Origin: Gudongella sp034006985
GTDB taxonomy: Bacteria > Bacillota > Clostridia > Tissierellales > Tissierellaceae
Length of the DNA stretch: 26,912 bases
Direction of reading: 5' to 3'
Assembly (NCBI GenBank): GCA_034006985.1
Contig: JAVERT010000027.1
Span: forward strand, 1-26,912
In this document: in pieces, positions 6,662-15,362 of the stretch
How the letters are laid out: each line of letters opens with the position of its first letter
Position numbering within the stretch: the first letter of the stretch is position 1
Program-made: the position numbers and the translations under genes
Notes under the pieces: generated by a model
What the model was told of the DNA's origin: nothing
The model's input: only the letters and a program-made list of their open reading frames with translations
The model's database searches: none

Positions 6662-6819
6662 CTTAAACCTTTTATATTTTGTTTTTGAGATACTCTGTTC
6701 GGCAATTCTATACTGGATGAAACGTAGCTGACGAAATTGCGTTGATAAACCTTCCCGATCTGTGTTTTCGAGACCACTTTTGTCAACCTTTAAATATCCC
6801 GTCTGCCATCTAGGGGATG

Positions 6820-6864
6820 TAGATTTTGGATATATATCATAAAATGATTATAATCCAAAATCTA
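6820..6864. repeat. 45-bp near-perfect palindrome
   Basis: Two 21-bp arms with 3 mismatches around AAA; the outer 12 bp (TAGATTTTGGAT) are perfect. It sits where the truncated transposase ends and marks the left border of the AT-rich island. It could be a terminator, a protein-binding site or a mobile-element end. The rest of 6676-6847 shows no gene. Confidence 0.6.
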
Positions 6865-7563
6865 AATCGAACGGCTTGACATAGATCGGTATGTCCAATT
6901 GGGTCAATATGGCTACGGTGAATTCGACCTGAAGGTCGGACGGTCCGCCGTCCCTGGGGTGTCCCAAGGCCCCCATGTGGGCCTTGGGACCGTAAAAATG
7001 ACAGCAGATCCGTCCACCGCCACATCGTAGTTGTCTATCTCGAACCGGTCGGAGATCCCCTTCCATAATGCTTCGAGGATTGCTTCCCTGTGTACGCCGA
7101 GAATCCTTACGGCACGGTCTATGGTTATTTGCGATACGTTGTCGGTATTCCTGAACCCGATAATCTTTTTGACCTGAGGGTCCTCAAGCCATCTCGCGCA
7201 CGCATCCATCGAATTGGAATCGTACAAGGTGTGGACGATCAGCGCCACTACTATGAGGTCCAGCCTGGCGACATTTTTGGCCTCTTTCTTCAATCCTCTC
7301 AGAAAGCTCAGCAGGCCTATGAAATCAAGGTAATGCTTGACTGTACGGAGAAGGCCGTACGGGAACGTTCTGTTCCCGTTCGGCCCTTCCTCCACCTCCG
7401 TGTACGACAATGTGGTCTGTATGCTCTTCCCGATGATCGTTGCTCTGCGTTTCCTACCCAATTTATCTTCCTGCAACAACCACGGACAGGCGTCGGTGTT
7501 ATCTAGGTCGACTGCATAACCGTCTACTGACCTTGGTCCGTGTGTTTTTGTGCAATTATACAA
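6848..7563 (-). pseudogene. Truncated, frameshifted transposase (N-terminal half)
   Basis: The minus strand encodes the N-terminal part of an IS4/IS1634-type DDE transposase: a basic start, FPYGLLRTVKHYLDFIGL, a helical ARLDLIVVALIVHTLYDSNS segment and the first catalytic Asp region (YDVAVDGSAVIF). After VIF the frame breaks at a five-T run near 6995; adding one T restores YGPKAHMGALGHPRDGGPSD, the segment expected next. The reading then stops at 6848 inside a palindrome, so the C-terminal half is missing. The apparent start is a TTG. A non-functional remnant. Confidence 0.7.
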
Positions 7564-7710
7564 GTATCAAGGTCACTTTTGACTTTTTGTATCGTTTTTG
7601 AGTGAACTAGATTGCTTTTTTTGACAGTATCTGATGGACTGCATTTGAAGAGAATATGCTTGAGATTAAGAGTTCTAATACTTTTGACATGTGTTAAATA
7701 ATATTCTGAT

Positions 7711-7718
7711 AATTTATG
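7711..7718 (+). promoter_or_regulatory. TATA box of the kinase gene
   Basis: AATTTATG about 31 nt before the ATG at 7746 in very AT-rich DNA, consistent with a near-leaderless archaeal promoter. The interval 7564-7745 holds no gene. Confidence 0.4.
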
Positions 7719-7745
7719 TTTAGATAACTATACGGAATCGATATC

Positions 7746-9014
7746 ATGGGATACAGGACTAAGACCGGTAGAGCCGTTAAACTTATCAAAGATCTGAAAG
7801 AAGGTGGAGAAGGGAAAATCTGGACCACAGACACGGGTATGGTTGCTAAGATCTATAAGGATAATGTTCTTAAGAGTAACAATGAATTGAGAGAGAAGAT
7901 CGAATACATGTGTTCCAATCTGCCATCTCAATGGATCCTTGATCATACAGCTTGGCCTAAGGAGGCTCTTTACGATGATTCTGGTAGATTCGTCGGATTT
8001 CTGATGGATGATTACGGTGCATACCGCGGTATTTCCAAACTATACACCTATTATCAGAGCGGAAAATATCCTGATGGCAGTCCTGTTGATTACACCCATA
8101 AAGTGGCTGTCGCAACTATGTTGGCCCATCTTGTTAATGAGATGCATTCAATGGGTGGTATAATAGGTGATTTCAATCCGAAGAATCTGGGATATGTATT
8201 GGATGTCAATTCCTCCAACCCAATCGAGATCGTGTTCTTCGATTCGGATTCTTTCCCGATAAAAACCCAATCTGGCAAACTATTCAAATGCAAAGTATCC
8301 TATCCTGGATACACAGCTCCTGAACTCATCGATGCCTTCGATAGGAAAACGATGGAATTCCTTTCCAAAGGAATTACAAAAAAGCCTACTTATGAAGATA
8401 TAGATGAGGTTTTCAGTAAAGATACTGATATATTTGCATTAGGCGTCCATGTTTTCCAATTGCTCATGAATGGTTTCCATCCTTATGCAGGTGTGGATAT
8501 GGCTTCTGTTCAGCAGTCTCAGCAGAAGAATGAGGAGAATTATCATTCCTCCACTCCTACTGTGAATAAACATGCCGATCTCAATAGTGCAGTATTTATG
8601 GATGAGTATTGTTTAAAACCCGGTTGGATGCATGGAAACGTTTCCTGTCTCCACCGTGAGGATTGTCCTGATTACATCACCTCTTTGTTCGATAGGACCT
8701 TCAGGAAACTTGGTCCCGGAGAACACAGACCTGACGCAAGTGAGTGGGTATCGGCTTTGATCAGATTGATAAAAGAGTCGACAATATGTGGTAAGAACTC
8801 ATATCATGTTTACTGGAATGGATTGAGTTATTGCCCGTATTGTGCCGCGTGGAAAAGATTCGATGAGAAATTGCACCTCAATAAAAGTGGTAGTAATTCA
8901 GGTTCACAGGCCCCAGTGCAATCGATACCCGCGCCTGCAACGTCTCCCTCCAACAGCTCACCTCTAAGTAGGGCAAAATTAACAAAGGAAGGGAACAAAC
9001 GTATTTGGCAATAA
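7746..9014 (+). CDS. TerY-P type Ser/Thr protein kinase with zinc-finger tail
   Basis: 422 residues. Kinase motifs in order: Gly-rich loop GGEGKIW (20-26), VAIK-like lysine K35 (MVAKIY), catalytic loop GDFNPKN with D142 and N147 (HRD variant), DFG-equivalent FFDSDSF with D166/D168, and an activation-segment YTAPEL. The GD-NPKN form and the C-terminal cysteine module (C348, CPYC 363-366) are typical of kinases that co-occur with TerY-like vWA proteins and PP2C phosphatases (YegI-like). The C-terminal 50 residues are Ser/Pro-rich and disordered. Expected to phosphorylate partners encoded nearby, reversed by the PP2C at 9073-10383. It is convergent with that gene; a GGGGG/CCCCC terminator separates them. 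Confidence 0.85.
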   Translation: MGYRTKTGRAVKLIKDLKEGGEGKIWTTDTGMVAKIYKDNVLKSNNELREKIEYMCSNLPSQWILDHTAWPKEALYDDSGRFVGFLMDDYGAYRGISKLYTYYQSGKYPDGSPVDYTHKVAVATMLAHLVNEMHSMGGIIGDFNPKNLGYVLDVNSSNPIEIVFFDSDSFPIKTQSGKLFKCKVSYPGYTAPELIDAFDRKTMEFLSKGITKKPTYEDIDEVFSKDTDIFALGVHVFQLLMNGFHPYAGVDMASVQQSQQKNEENYHSSTPTVNKHADLNSAVFMDEYCLKPGWMHGNVSCLHREDCPDYITSLFDRTFRKLGPGEHRPDASEWVSALIRLIKESTICGKNSYHVYWNGLSYCPYCAAWKRFDEKLHLNKSGSNSGSQAPVQSIPAPATSPSNSSPLSRAKLTKEGNKRIWQ

Positions 9015-9038
9015 AAGCTCAAAGTTGAATATTATAAC

Positions 9039-9058
9039 GGGGGTGACCCCCCATTTTT
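9039..9058 (+). terminator. Terminator between kinase and PP2C genes
   Basis: GGGGG-TGA-CCCCC stem followed by ATTTTTA on the plus strand, 25 nt after the kinase stop. It may also serve the convergent gene. Confidence 0.75.
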
Positions 9059-9072
9059 AGTTGGTTATTTGT

Positions 9073-10383
9073 TCACTCATTTTTCTTTTTTCCCCAGCCA
9101 AAGAATCTAGATTTATTAGTTTTTTCATGATGACTTTTCTGTTGGGTTTTCGACTTTTTGTTCTTGTTCACTTTTCGAGATTTGTCATTATTATTTCTGG
9201 TTTCTTGTTTTGAATCAGATTTCATTTCGGGTTGTTCTGTTGTTTTATCCTTTTCTTCCGCTTTCATCGGATCCTTTTCAACATTGATCTCTGCTGTTTC
9301 AGGCGAGTCTGCACGATGGTTCTCTTTATTTTGTTCCGAATCGGATTCTGTTGCAGGTTGTTCTGTTGTTTTATCTTTTTCTACTACAACTTTAATTTTT
9401 TCTGCTTCTTTTTCCTGTTCATTTGATTCAGCGTGATTTGTTATTTCATTCTTCATTTCTTCATTCTTTTCTTGTTCCGTGAACTTTGTTTCCATACCGC
9501 CGGATTCTGCCATTGCTATTTCATCACGTTTTTGGATGATTCTCTCCGTATGTTCCTTCAGTAACTTTGCACACTATAGATAATCAATATGTTCAGTGTA
9601 ATACTCTTCAAATTGACGATCGTATGACATTACTACTACAGTCATATCGTCAATGACACCATAGGGGTTCGATAGACTTCTTGGTATCGACGCTATGATT
9701 TTTTTCATATTCTCCAGACGTTCTTCATCCGATAGGTTGAACTCTTGCTTCTCCACTCCCATTAAGGCATAAACAAAATCATGATCTATCAAAGGATATT
9801 GGTCATCTTCTTTTGTAAGATCTTTGAGAGCCATTGGGTATATGCGATTATATATTCCGTCAGTACACAGTAATGCCGATACGAATATCCCTTCAATATC
9901 TCCAAATTCCCAGGTTTCATCAAGACGCAGTACATTTGTGCTTCCATTCTCGTCATTCTGTTGTTTTGTTAAAGGAATCAATTCTCCCGACCTCTTCAGG
10001 AGTATGCATCCGCTATCCCCTACATTTCCATAATACACCCTGTTTGGAGTCATTACCACCAAACACATCGTGCAGTCCATTTGTCCATAGGGAATTTTTA
10101 ATTGTGTAGATCCTTCTTTAACTTTGAGGAATGCCCATCTGAAAGCCGCCTTTACCAACTCCGATATCGGCATTTCACCATAGTGGTCATAACAGTACTT
10201 CACTGCAAACTTTGAAGCTATCTCCGATCCAATTTGTGATAGCTGTTGCGAGCCAATCCCGTCCGCGACCGCTGCAACAGCTACTTGATCATTGATTATC
10301 ATTTCATAATGATAATCTTGACATATGTCGCTGCCTGCATTGAGATGGTATTGCCCTACCTCTCTGTATCCATATGTATGCAT
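9073..10383 (-). CDS. PP2C phosphatase with UAG-linked charged tail
   Basis: The PP2C domain (first 269 residues) shows VADGIGS with metal-binding D41-G42, GNVGDSGC, LLCTDGIYN and DDMTVVV, the standard metal and phosphate motifs. It ends at a UAG (9574-9576). The same frame then stays open for 167 more codons: a helical linker starting CAKLLKEHTERIIQKRDEIA and a highly charged tail with two KDKTTEQP repeats and a basic end (RFFGWGKKKNE), to a TGA at 9073. No new promoter or Shine-Dalgarno is seen before the ATG at 9513. I read it as one 436-residue protein with residue 270 probably pyrrolysine; the fallback is two genes (9574-10383 and 9073-9513). It begins 5 nt after the vWA gene stop. Counterpart of the kinase. 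Confidence 0.75.
9574..9576 (-). other. In-frame UAG in the PP2C gene
   Basis: TAG on the minus strand directly after EHIDYL. It is 63 nt, exactly 21 codons, upstream of the ATG at 9513, with no other stop between. Candidate pyrrolysine codon. Confidence 0.6.
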
Positions 10384-10388
10384 CGGCC

Positions 10389-11171
10389 TCAGCTCTTGAC
10401 ACTAAGGAATTTGCTCAACATGGCTTGGAATTCTTCTCCCGTATCAACCGCTGTTACTTCTTCACCTGTATCAGAATCCACTGCATTACCGCTTCCGCTG
10501 AAGGATATCGTTGGCTGTGACATGGTAGCTACACTCTTGAACAGCCAGCCGAAGAAATCATCGAAGTTCCAATCTGTGATAGCTAGACAGCGATCAGTTA
10601 TGTTGCGCAATTCATTCGAATCGTAATCCGTCCCCATTCCCAGTGCGAATATGTGATGTTTACCGTTTGATTCATACTCGCGTGAATTCTTGATTATCTC
10701 ATTCATCTTCGTTCTGGAATAGCATGATGAGTATCCCGAATCCAGGTCAGGATAAGTCGTCCAACCATCGGTCATAAGGACCACCCATGGTTTCCATACC
10801 TGCATTCCATTCTCCTGAATGGTCTTTCTCCATTTCCTTGATTCTTCGATGGCTGTCTCCAATGCTTTCGGCGTGTTGGTCAGACCCATGTTGGTGAATC
10901 TTACCGAACTTACTTTTGCGATGGACATGGGACGTACAGGCACTGTAACCTCTGTACCGTATGTGACTATACAGATGTCCGCACATCTTGATACGTCCTC
11001 ATTATCCTTGGACTTTGCAATGAAATCATCGAACTTTTTCTGAAGCTCTGGGAAATGCGGTTCCATTGAACCTGAACAATCCACCACCAGAGTTATCAAT
11101 ACGCGCTGAGCTGTTGTATCGATGTTTTCAAAGTTCTCGATACTCTCAAGATAACTGTAGTTTTGAGGCAT
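10389..11171 (-). CDS. TerY-like von Willebrand factor A protein
   Basis: 260 residues from the ATG at 11171. A full MIDAS is visible: D31-C-S33-G-S35 (VVDCSGSM), T98 in NMGLTNTPKAL and D135 in VLMTDGW. The fold order beta-MIDAS-helix is as in TerY/YegL, the vWA member of the TerY-P triad with kinase and PP2C; such proteins act as metal-dependent scaffolds for complex assembly. The C-terminal 40 residues are Ser/Gly/Glu-rich and end in a short helix. The ATG at 11171 is preferred to 11192 because a TATATATAT box lies about 27 nt upstream (leaderless). First gene of the vWA-PP2C operon, divergent from GTPase 1. Confidence 0.88.
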   Translation of the reverse strand: MPQNYSYLESIENFENIDTTAQRVLITLVVDCSGSMEPHFPELQKKFDDFIAKSKDNEDVSRCADICIVTYGTEVTVPVRPMSIAKVSSVRFTNMGLTNTPKALETAIEESRKWRKTIQENGMQVWKPWVVLMTDGWTTYPDLDSGYSSCYSRTKMNEIIKNSREYESNGKHHIFALGMGTDYDSNELRNITDRCLAITDWNFDDFFGWLFKSVATMSQPTISFSGSGNAVDSDTGEEVTAVDTGEEFQAMLSKFLSVKS

Positions 11172-11250
11172 GATTCGTAATGTCTTTAACAATATATATA
11201 TCCGTTAATATAGCCTAACTATTTTTATTATCCTTTAGCTATTCATAGTC
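11172..11250. promoter_or_regulatory. Divergent promoter region, vWA and GTPase 1
   Basis: A 79-bp AT-rich spacer. The minus direction has ATATATATATTG centred about 11199; the plus direction has TTTTTATTA about 11223-11231. Each is about 25-28 nt from its ATG, so both transcripts look leaderless and the two arms of the module are probably co-regulated. Confidence 0.55.
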
Positions 11251-12054
11251 ATGAAAGTTATGCTAATCGGTGCCCCTGCCGCAGGTAAGAGCACATACAT
11301 TTCAGCTTCTTACGGTCATTTGTACTATGATGGGATCACCACAGATACCAGAAGATTCCGTCATGACAAGGATATGACCCTTTCCTACAACAGTCGTCTT
11401 TTGGAAAAATTCAATTCTTATAGGAATGGATATTACCCACTGCCTGATGCGGATTTTTTCAGATATAGCATGGATATTCTATGGGATGGGAAAACCGTCG
11501 GGGAGATCGAATGGATCGATATGGCCGGAGGGGACATATTCAGTACCTCGGCAAGACAGAGTACTGTTAGAAGAAATCTCAGGGAGTGCGATGCTGTTAT
11601 CGCTTTCTATGCCGTCGATAATATCATTACGCACGACCAACAAAAATTCGATGATACGGTAGGTATGATTTGCGAGATGTGCGAGTTGATCGAATATGAG
11701 ATCAGGAACAGATCCAGGCCCCTCATGGTATCTAATGTCTTTACAAAGAGTGATCTGGCATCCCAAGAAGAAAAGGATCTTATATGGGATCAGCTCAAGG
11801 AATGGCTCACGTATGATGGGGCTGAAAGCATTACTTATTTCACCACTTGTGTACCTCCTGAGATACCCACCCCAGTACCTATGGTGGGATTAATGGTCTA
11901 TGCCATGTATTACGATTACTACTATAGGGGATTGAAAGATAAACTCAGGGTCTTCAAGAACAGAAAAATAGATAATCTTCAATCTGGTCTCATCAACTAT
12001 CTTGAACGTGAATGCCCTAAAATCTGCTGGTATAGATGGAGAATTAAAGACTGA
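11251..12054 (+). CDS. Small P-loop GTPase-like protein 1
   Basis: 267 residues. Walker A GAPAAGKST (7-15), Walker B/G3 WIDMAGGD (D90, G93-G94), G4 TKSD (165-168) after a hydrophobic strand (PLMVSNVF). TKSD in place of NKxD still fits guanine specificity. Overall it resembles TRAFAC-like GTPases of bacterial conflict loci (double-GTPase and GTPase-associated systems); the segment between Walker A and G3 is long and conserved in the paralogue at 12980. No membrane anchor; the C-terminus is basic (KICWYRWRIKD). It lies next to the TerY-P triad, suggesting an NTP-dependent switch of the same system. Confidence 0.82.
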   Translation: MKVMLIGAPAAGKSTYISASYGHLYYDGITTDTRRFRHDKDMTLSYNSRLLEKFNSYRNGYYPLPDADFFRYSMDILWDGKTVGEIEWIDMAGGDIFSTSARQSTVRRNLRECDAVIAFYAVDNIITHDQQKFDDTVGMICEMCELIEYEIRNRSRPLMVSNVFTKSDLASQEEKDLIWDQLKEWLTYDGAESITYFTTCVPPEIPTPVPMVGLMVYAMYYDYYYRGLKDKLRVFKNRKIDNLQSGLINYLERECPKICWYRWRIKD

Positions 12055-12104
12055 AGTTTCTATATTTACTGGGGTTTATTAACAAATTCCGAATCTGTTG
12101 CACT

Positions 12105-12647
12105 TTACTTCTGACGGTTCTTGCTTCCCTTGGGTCTACCACGTTTCTTCGGTTCCGCCGAAGGGGCTACGAGTAGTCCTAGTTCGATGAACACCTGTTC
12201 CTCGGCAGCCGTTATCTTCTTAGGAAGCCAAACCCCGTCCGGGGTTTGTCTGATCATCATACTTTTGCGGAGAAGCTTCATGTTGCTCTTGAATGGCTTT
12301 TTGCATATTGAGCGCACGTTCATGAAGGCCTTTCTCAGCCTGCACATCATGATCACGGACAGGAAGTTGACGAACTCCGTGCCTATCACAGACTGCTCCG
12401 ATTCCACACGCGTCTCATCCATCTCCAGTATATGCTTGTAAAACCTGAACAGCACCTCAAGTTCCCATCTCTCCTCATACGAGGCATAGATTATCTCCGG
12501 AGGAGCATCCAGATCGGATATGAACACTATCGTTCCGAACTGCTCTCTGGAAGAGCGCAGTTCGGAAGGGTCGTATGAATCATGGTTATTCACCCAATTC
12601 TGTTCTTCCACCATCGCAATGGCTGGATCACGAACCTTTGAACATCA
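12105..12647 (-). pseudogene. Truncated transposase (C-terminal half)
   Basis: The minus strand encodes the C-terminal half of an IS4/IS1634-type transposase: the catalytic Glu region YEERWELEVLFRFYKHILEM, a hydrophobic helix (EFVNFLSVIMMCRLRKAF) and a basic end (PKKRGRPKGSKNRQK). The frame opens only at a stop near 12647, and the N-terminal half is absent. With the N-terminal remnant at 6848-7563 on the same strand, two partial IS copies flank the kinase-PP2C-vWA-GTPase 1 cassette. IS-end-like TTGCAC lies just past the stop; a GTGCAA is found at the far end of the other remnant. Confidence 0.7.
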
Positions 12648-12811
12648 ATGTCACTTATTACTATCATGGTCATTCGGTATACGAGCAGGCCACGAAGATA
12701 GATCTCGATCTCAAGGTGCCATTCCAAAAGAACCATTCCCTGAATACGGTCATAGGACTTGGAGTCGAGGGAGAAAGAAGGCTGAGAGAAGCGGCTAGAA
12801 CATATGTGTGA
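12630..12811 (+). pseudogene. 3' fragment of an unknown gene
   Basis: A plus-strand frame abutting the broken transposase encodes PLNINVTYYYHGHSVYEQAT and onward to a TGA, with strand-rich, protein-like composition. It has no plausible start of its own (the ATG at 12575 is inside the transposase remnant), so it is probably the tail of a gene cut by the IS event. Family not recognised. The rest of 12812-12979 is promoter-like AT-rich DNA. Confidence 0.35.
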
Positions 12812-12979
12812 TTAACTGTTTCAGTTCATATGATTCACATTGTGAGCATGCAATCTGGTCGATCAGATTCTGGTTTTTGACCCTCAGTTGCTATTCAGTT
12901 AGATAATGTATCTTGGCTCCGATAAGGTTTTTCTATAATCTGTCCGAACATTTCTTATCTGTCCATCATATTCCTATTT

Positions 12980-13800
12980 ATGAAAGTTATGCTAATAGGT
13001 GCCCCCGCTGCTGGTAAGACCACATATATTTCTGCATCGTACGGTTATGTGTTTGATTTTGGAATAACTACTAGGGATAGCATACTATTTGGCAGAAAAA
13101 TATGACTCTTTCATATAATCAACTTCTGATGGATAAGTATTCAGCATTCGTGAACGGTTTTTATCCATTGCCTGATGCTACTTTTTCTAATTATAAAATG
13201 GACATCTTATGGGATGGGAAAACTGTCGCGGGGATCGAATGGATCGATATGGCCGGCGGAGACATTTTCGATAATGCTGCCAGACAGGATAAGGTGAGGT
13301 AGTATCTCAGAGAATGCGATGCAATTATGGCATTTTATGCTGTAGATAATCTCATCACCCATGACCAGCAGAAGTTCAATAAGACTGTCGGTATGATCAA
13401 GAATATGTCTGAATTGATCGAAGATGAAGTCTCAAATAGATTCAACTATCATAATGCGCCGTATCTTATGGTTATCAATGTTTTCACCAAGAGCGATATG
13501 GCGTCACCTGAAGAACAAACTATGATCCTGGATAAGCTCAACCTCTGGCTTACATACAAGAATGCCTATAGCATATCGTTCTTCACCAGTTGCATCCCGA
13601 AGAAAAGACCTACATTAGTACCTTTGGTCGCACTTATAGCTTGCGCTATGCATACTGATAGTTACGAAAGGGGCCTCGGTGATAAACTGAAGATCATTAA
13701 GAATAAAAGATTCGAGAATCTGCAATCGGATCTCATAGATTACCTGAAACGTGAGCGTCCGGATTTCAAGTGGTGGTCCACATGGAAGATAAAGATCTGA
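12980..13800 (+). pseudogene. GTPase-like protein 2, frameshifted and with in-frame UAG
   Basis: Close paralogue of GTPase 1. It begins MKVMLIGAPAAGKTTYISAS with an intact Walker A, then breaks at a five-A run (13096-13100); one more A restores the alignment at MTLSYN. The rest keeps WIDMAGGD, TKSD and the C-terminal basic end. At 13300-13302 a UAG interrupts the conserved segment VR-x-LREC, where GTPase 1 has Arg-Asn. If UAG is sense, only the single-base shift is disabling, which could be a real mutation, a sequencing error or frameshifting. The next gene begins 4 nt after its stop, so they form one transcription unit. Confidence 0.75.
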
Positions 13801-13804
13801 TATT

Positions 13805-14383
13805 ATGAAGTACGGTACTGTTATCTACACACGCACAGCGGATTATGATTATTCCGATGATTTCGCCATCCGCCCCATCGATATGCCTAATAGCGATAGA
13901 TATCACGCATTATGTACAGAGGTATTCGAGAATGTAAGCAGAACCCGCCCCAGGATACGTTTCATGATCGGTGATCGGAAAGGTTGTCTCTGCGGTATAG
14001 CGACCATATCCTCAGAGGCTCTGGAAGGAGAATACAGATTTGTTGATGAGAATCGTGAATACAGGTTCCTCTGCGGCATTTTCTCTGAAAAACCCCTGTC
14101 TTTACCGTCTGCCGTCCATCTTATCGACATCTATCAAAAGGAGATTGCCAACATCTGGGATAAGGATACGCATTCCGGGCCTGTTGAACCTGTATTCAAC
14201 GATCATTCGATTACACATCATCAAACCGACGAGGAGGCCGTCTGGTTCAACAAGAATGCCAAACGCATGACATCGTGGCTACGCGGTCGTAAATTCAGAT
14301 GTTACACCATGGATCTCCCGGAATTCAGTAATCTGGAGGTCGACACAAATGAAGATACAGATTCCTCCGAATCCGATTCGTGA
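13805..14383 (+). CDS. Uncharacterised GTPase-linked protein
   Basis: 192 residues from the ATG at 13805, 4 nt after the GTPase 2 stop. No motif recognised. It opens MKYGTVIYTRTADYDYSDDF, has beta-rich stretches (IRFMIGDRKGCLCGIATISS; YRFLCGIF) and ends in an acidic disordered tail (NEDTDSSESDS) that overlaps the start of the transglutaminase-like gene. Single short proteins next to GTPases in conflict loci often act as adaptors; that role here is only positional inference. Confidence 0.6.
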   Translation: MKYGTVIYTRTADYDYSDDFAIRPIDMPNSDRYHALCTEVFENVSRTRPRIRFMIGDRKGCLCGIATISSEALEGEYRFVDENREYRFLCGIFSEKPLSLPSAVHLIDIYQKEIANIWDKDTHSGPVEPVFNDHSITHHQTDEEAVWFNKNAKRMTSWLRGRKFRCYTMDLPEFSNLEVDTNEDTDSSESDS

Positions 14384-15362
14384 CGATAACACCGAGGAGG
14401 ATTATCAGAATCTTTTCAGAGAAGTCTTCGGCCCCGGTTTCGATCCAATCCATTCCACATTCCACTTGGATGGATTGACCGGTCTCGATCGTATTAACTA
14501 CATCAACATCCGGAAAGGTCTGTTACAGCATAAGTGTAGGATCAGGGTCATCGGATTGTCTTTGGAAAAAGCGAATCATTTAGCAGAAAAGGTCCTGATG
14601 GATAATCCGTTGATCTTCTGGTGTACCCTGCTCATGTCTGAGATGAGCATAGATGGACTTTTCATAACCCCATTTTATGATGAGGATGCTTGGAACAACA
14701 GGATCACCTACCTTCAGAAAGTGCATAACATCTACAGTATATTCAACACCAAGGCATCTTCGTTCAAAGACCCTTATGAGATTGAACTGCTTGTCCATGA
14801 TGCATTTTCGAATCTTATCCGCTATACCGACGATGATCTGAGGAATCATTCCATTTTGAATGTCCTCATCCACGGCCAGGGAGTATGTGATGCCATCTCA
14901 TACGCCGTCTGCTATCTCATGCTTATGTTCGGTATCGATTGCAGCGTGGTCTCAGGAGATCTCAAGGATAAACCGGAAGGGGAGATGCGCGGTCATGCTT
15001 GGAATTTAGTGAAGATTGACGGGGAATGGTATCATCTGGATGTAACAAACGATCTGCAAGGGAACGGATGCAGAGCCTGTCATTGGTTCTTCAATCTGAA
15101 CGATGACATGATTTCACTGACTCATGTCCTGTACTCGGAAGGCATCTGTACTTCATTAAAAAACAATTATTATGTAAGGAACAAATCGGTCTTCAATGAT
15201 ATCGATTCTTTGAGGACTTATACTGATAGTAAGAAACAATCTGCAGACACTCTGGAATTTATAGCCCTATGGCCGATGTCCTTGGAAGAGTTGCATTCTC
15301 TCAATCTCCCAGGGTGGATATCCACCGAAGATCATAACCGTCATTTTCTTTTCAGATCATGA
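14349..15362 (+). CDS. Transglutaminase/papain-fold protein
   Basis: 337 residues. A transglutaminase-like triad is visible: C180 in HGQGVCDAISYAVCYLMLMF, H216 in RGHAWNLVKIDGEWYHLD, and D231 in HLDVTND. The spacing and the GHAWN/WYHLDVT pattern are those of the transglutaminase-like superfamily, whose members are proteases, cross-linkers or peptide-binding domains. The N-terminal 110 residues are unassigned and may be a partner-binding region. No signal peptide, so cytosolic. It overlaps the preceding gene by 35 nt; the stop overlaps the stop of the opposing operon in a TCATGA palindrome. Confidence 0.8.
   Translation: MKIQIPPNPIRDDNTEEDYQNLFREVFGPGFDPIHSTFHLDGLTGLDRINYINIRKGLLQHKCRIRVIGLSLEKANHLAEKVLMDNPLIFWCTLLMSEMSIDGLFITPFYDEDAWNNRITYLQKVHNIYSIFNTKASSFKDPYEIELLVHDAFSNLIRYTDDDLRNHSILNVLIHGQGVCDAISYAVCYLMLMFGIDCSVVSGDLKDKPEGEMRGHAWNLVKIDGEWYHLDVTNDLQGNGCRACHWFFNLNDDMISLTHVLYSEGICTSLKNNYYVRNKSVFNDIDSLRTYTDSKKQSADTLEFIALWPMSLEELHSLNLPGWISTEDHNRHFLFRS

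Larger units (their letters stand above)
5859..6675 (+). repeat. 0.8-kb direct repeat, left copy
   Basis: Direct repeat of 23492-24307 in the same orientation, covering the end of the 5643 gene, a promoter, a 54-nt identical leader, the Cys-rich gene and its terminator. Identity is high in coding and leader parts and low in the promoter spacer. The two copies bracket the AT-rich system island. Confidence 0.85.

Noticed and set aside
6913..7563. Intact transposase, or programmed frameshift IS
   Set aside because: The frame break is in a T run, but the second frame also ends early without the C-terminal catalytic region, so it is a remnant.
9232..9426. Phe/Cys-rich membrane-like ORF on the plus strand
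   Set aside because: Hydrophobicity is an artefact of reading antisense to a Lys/Glu-rich coding tail.
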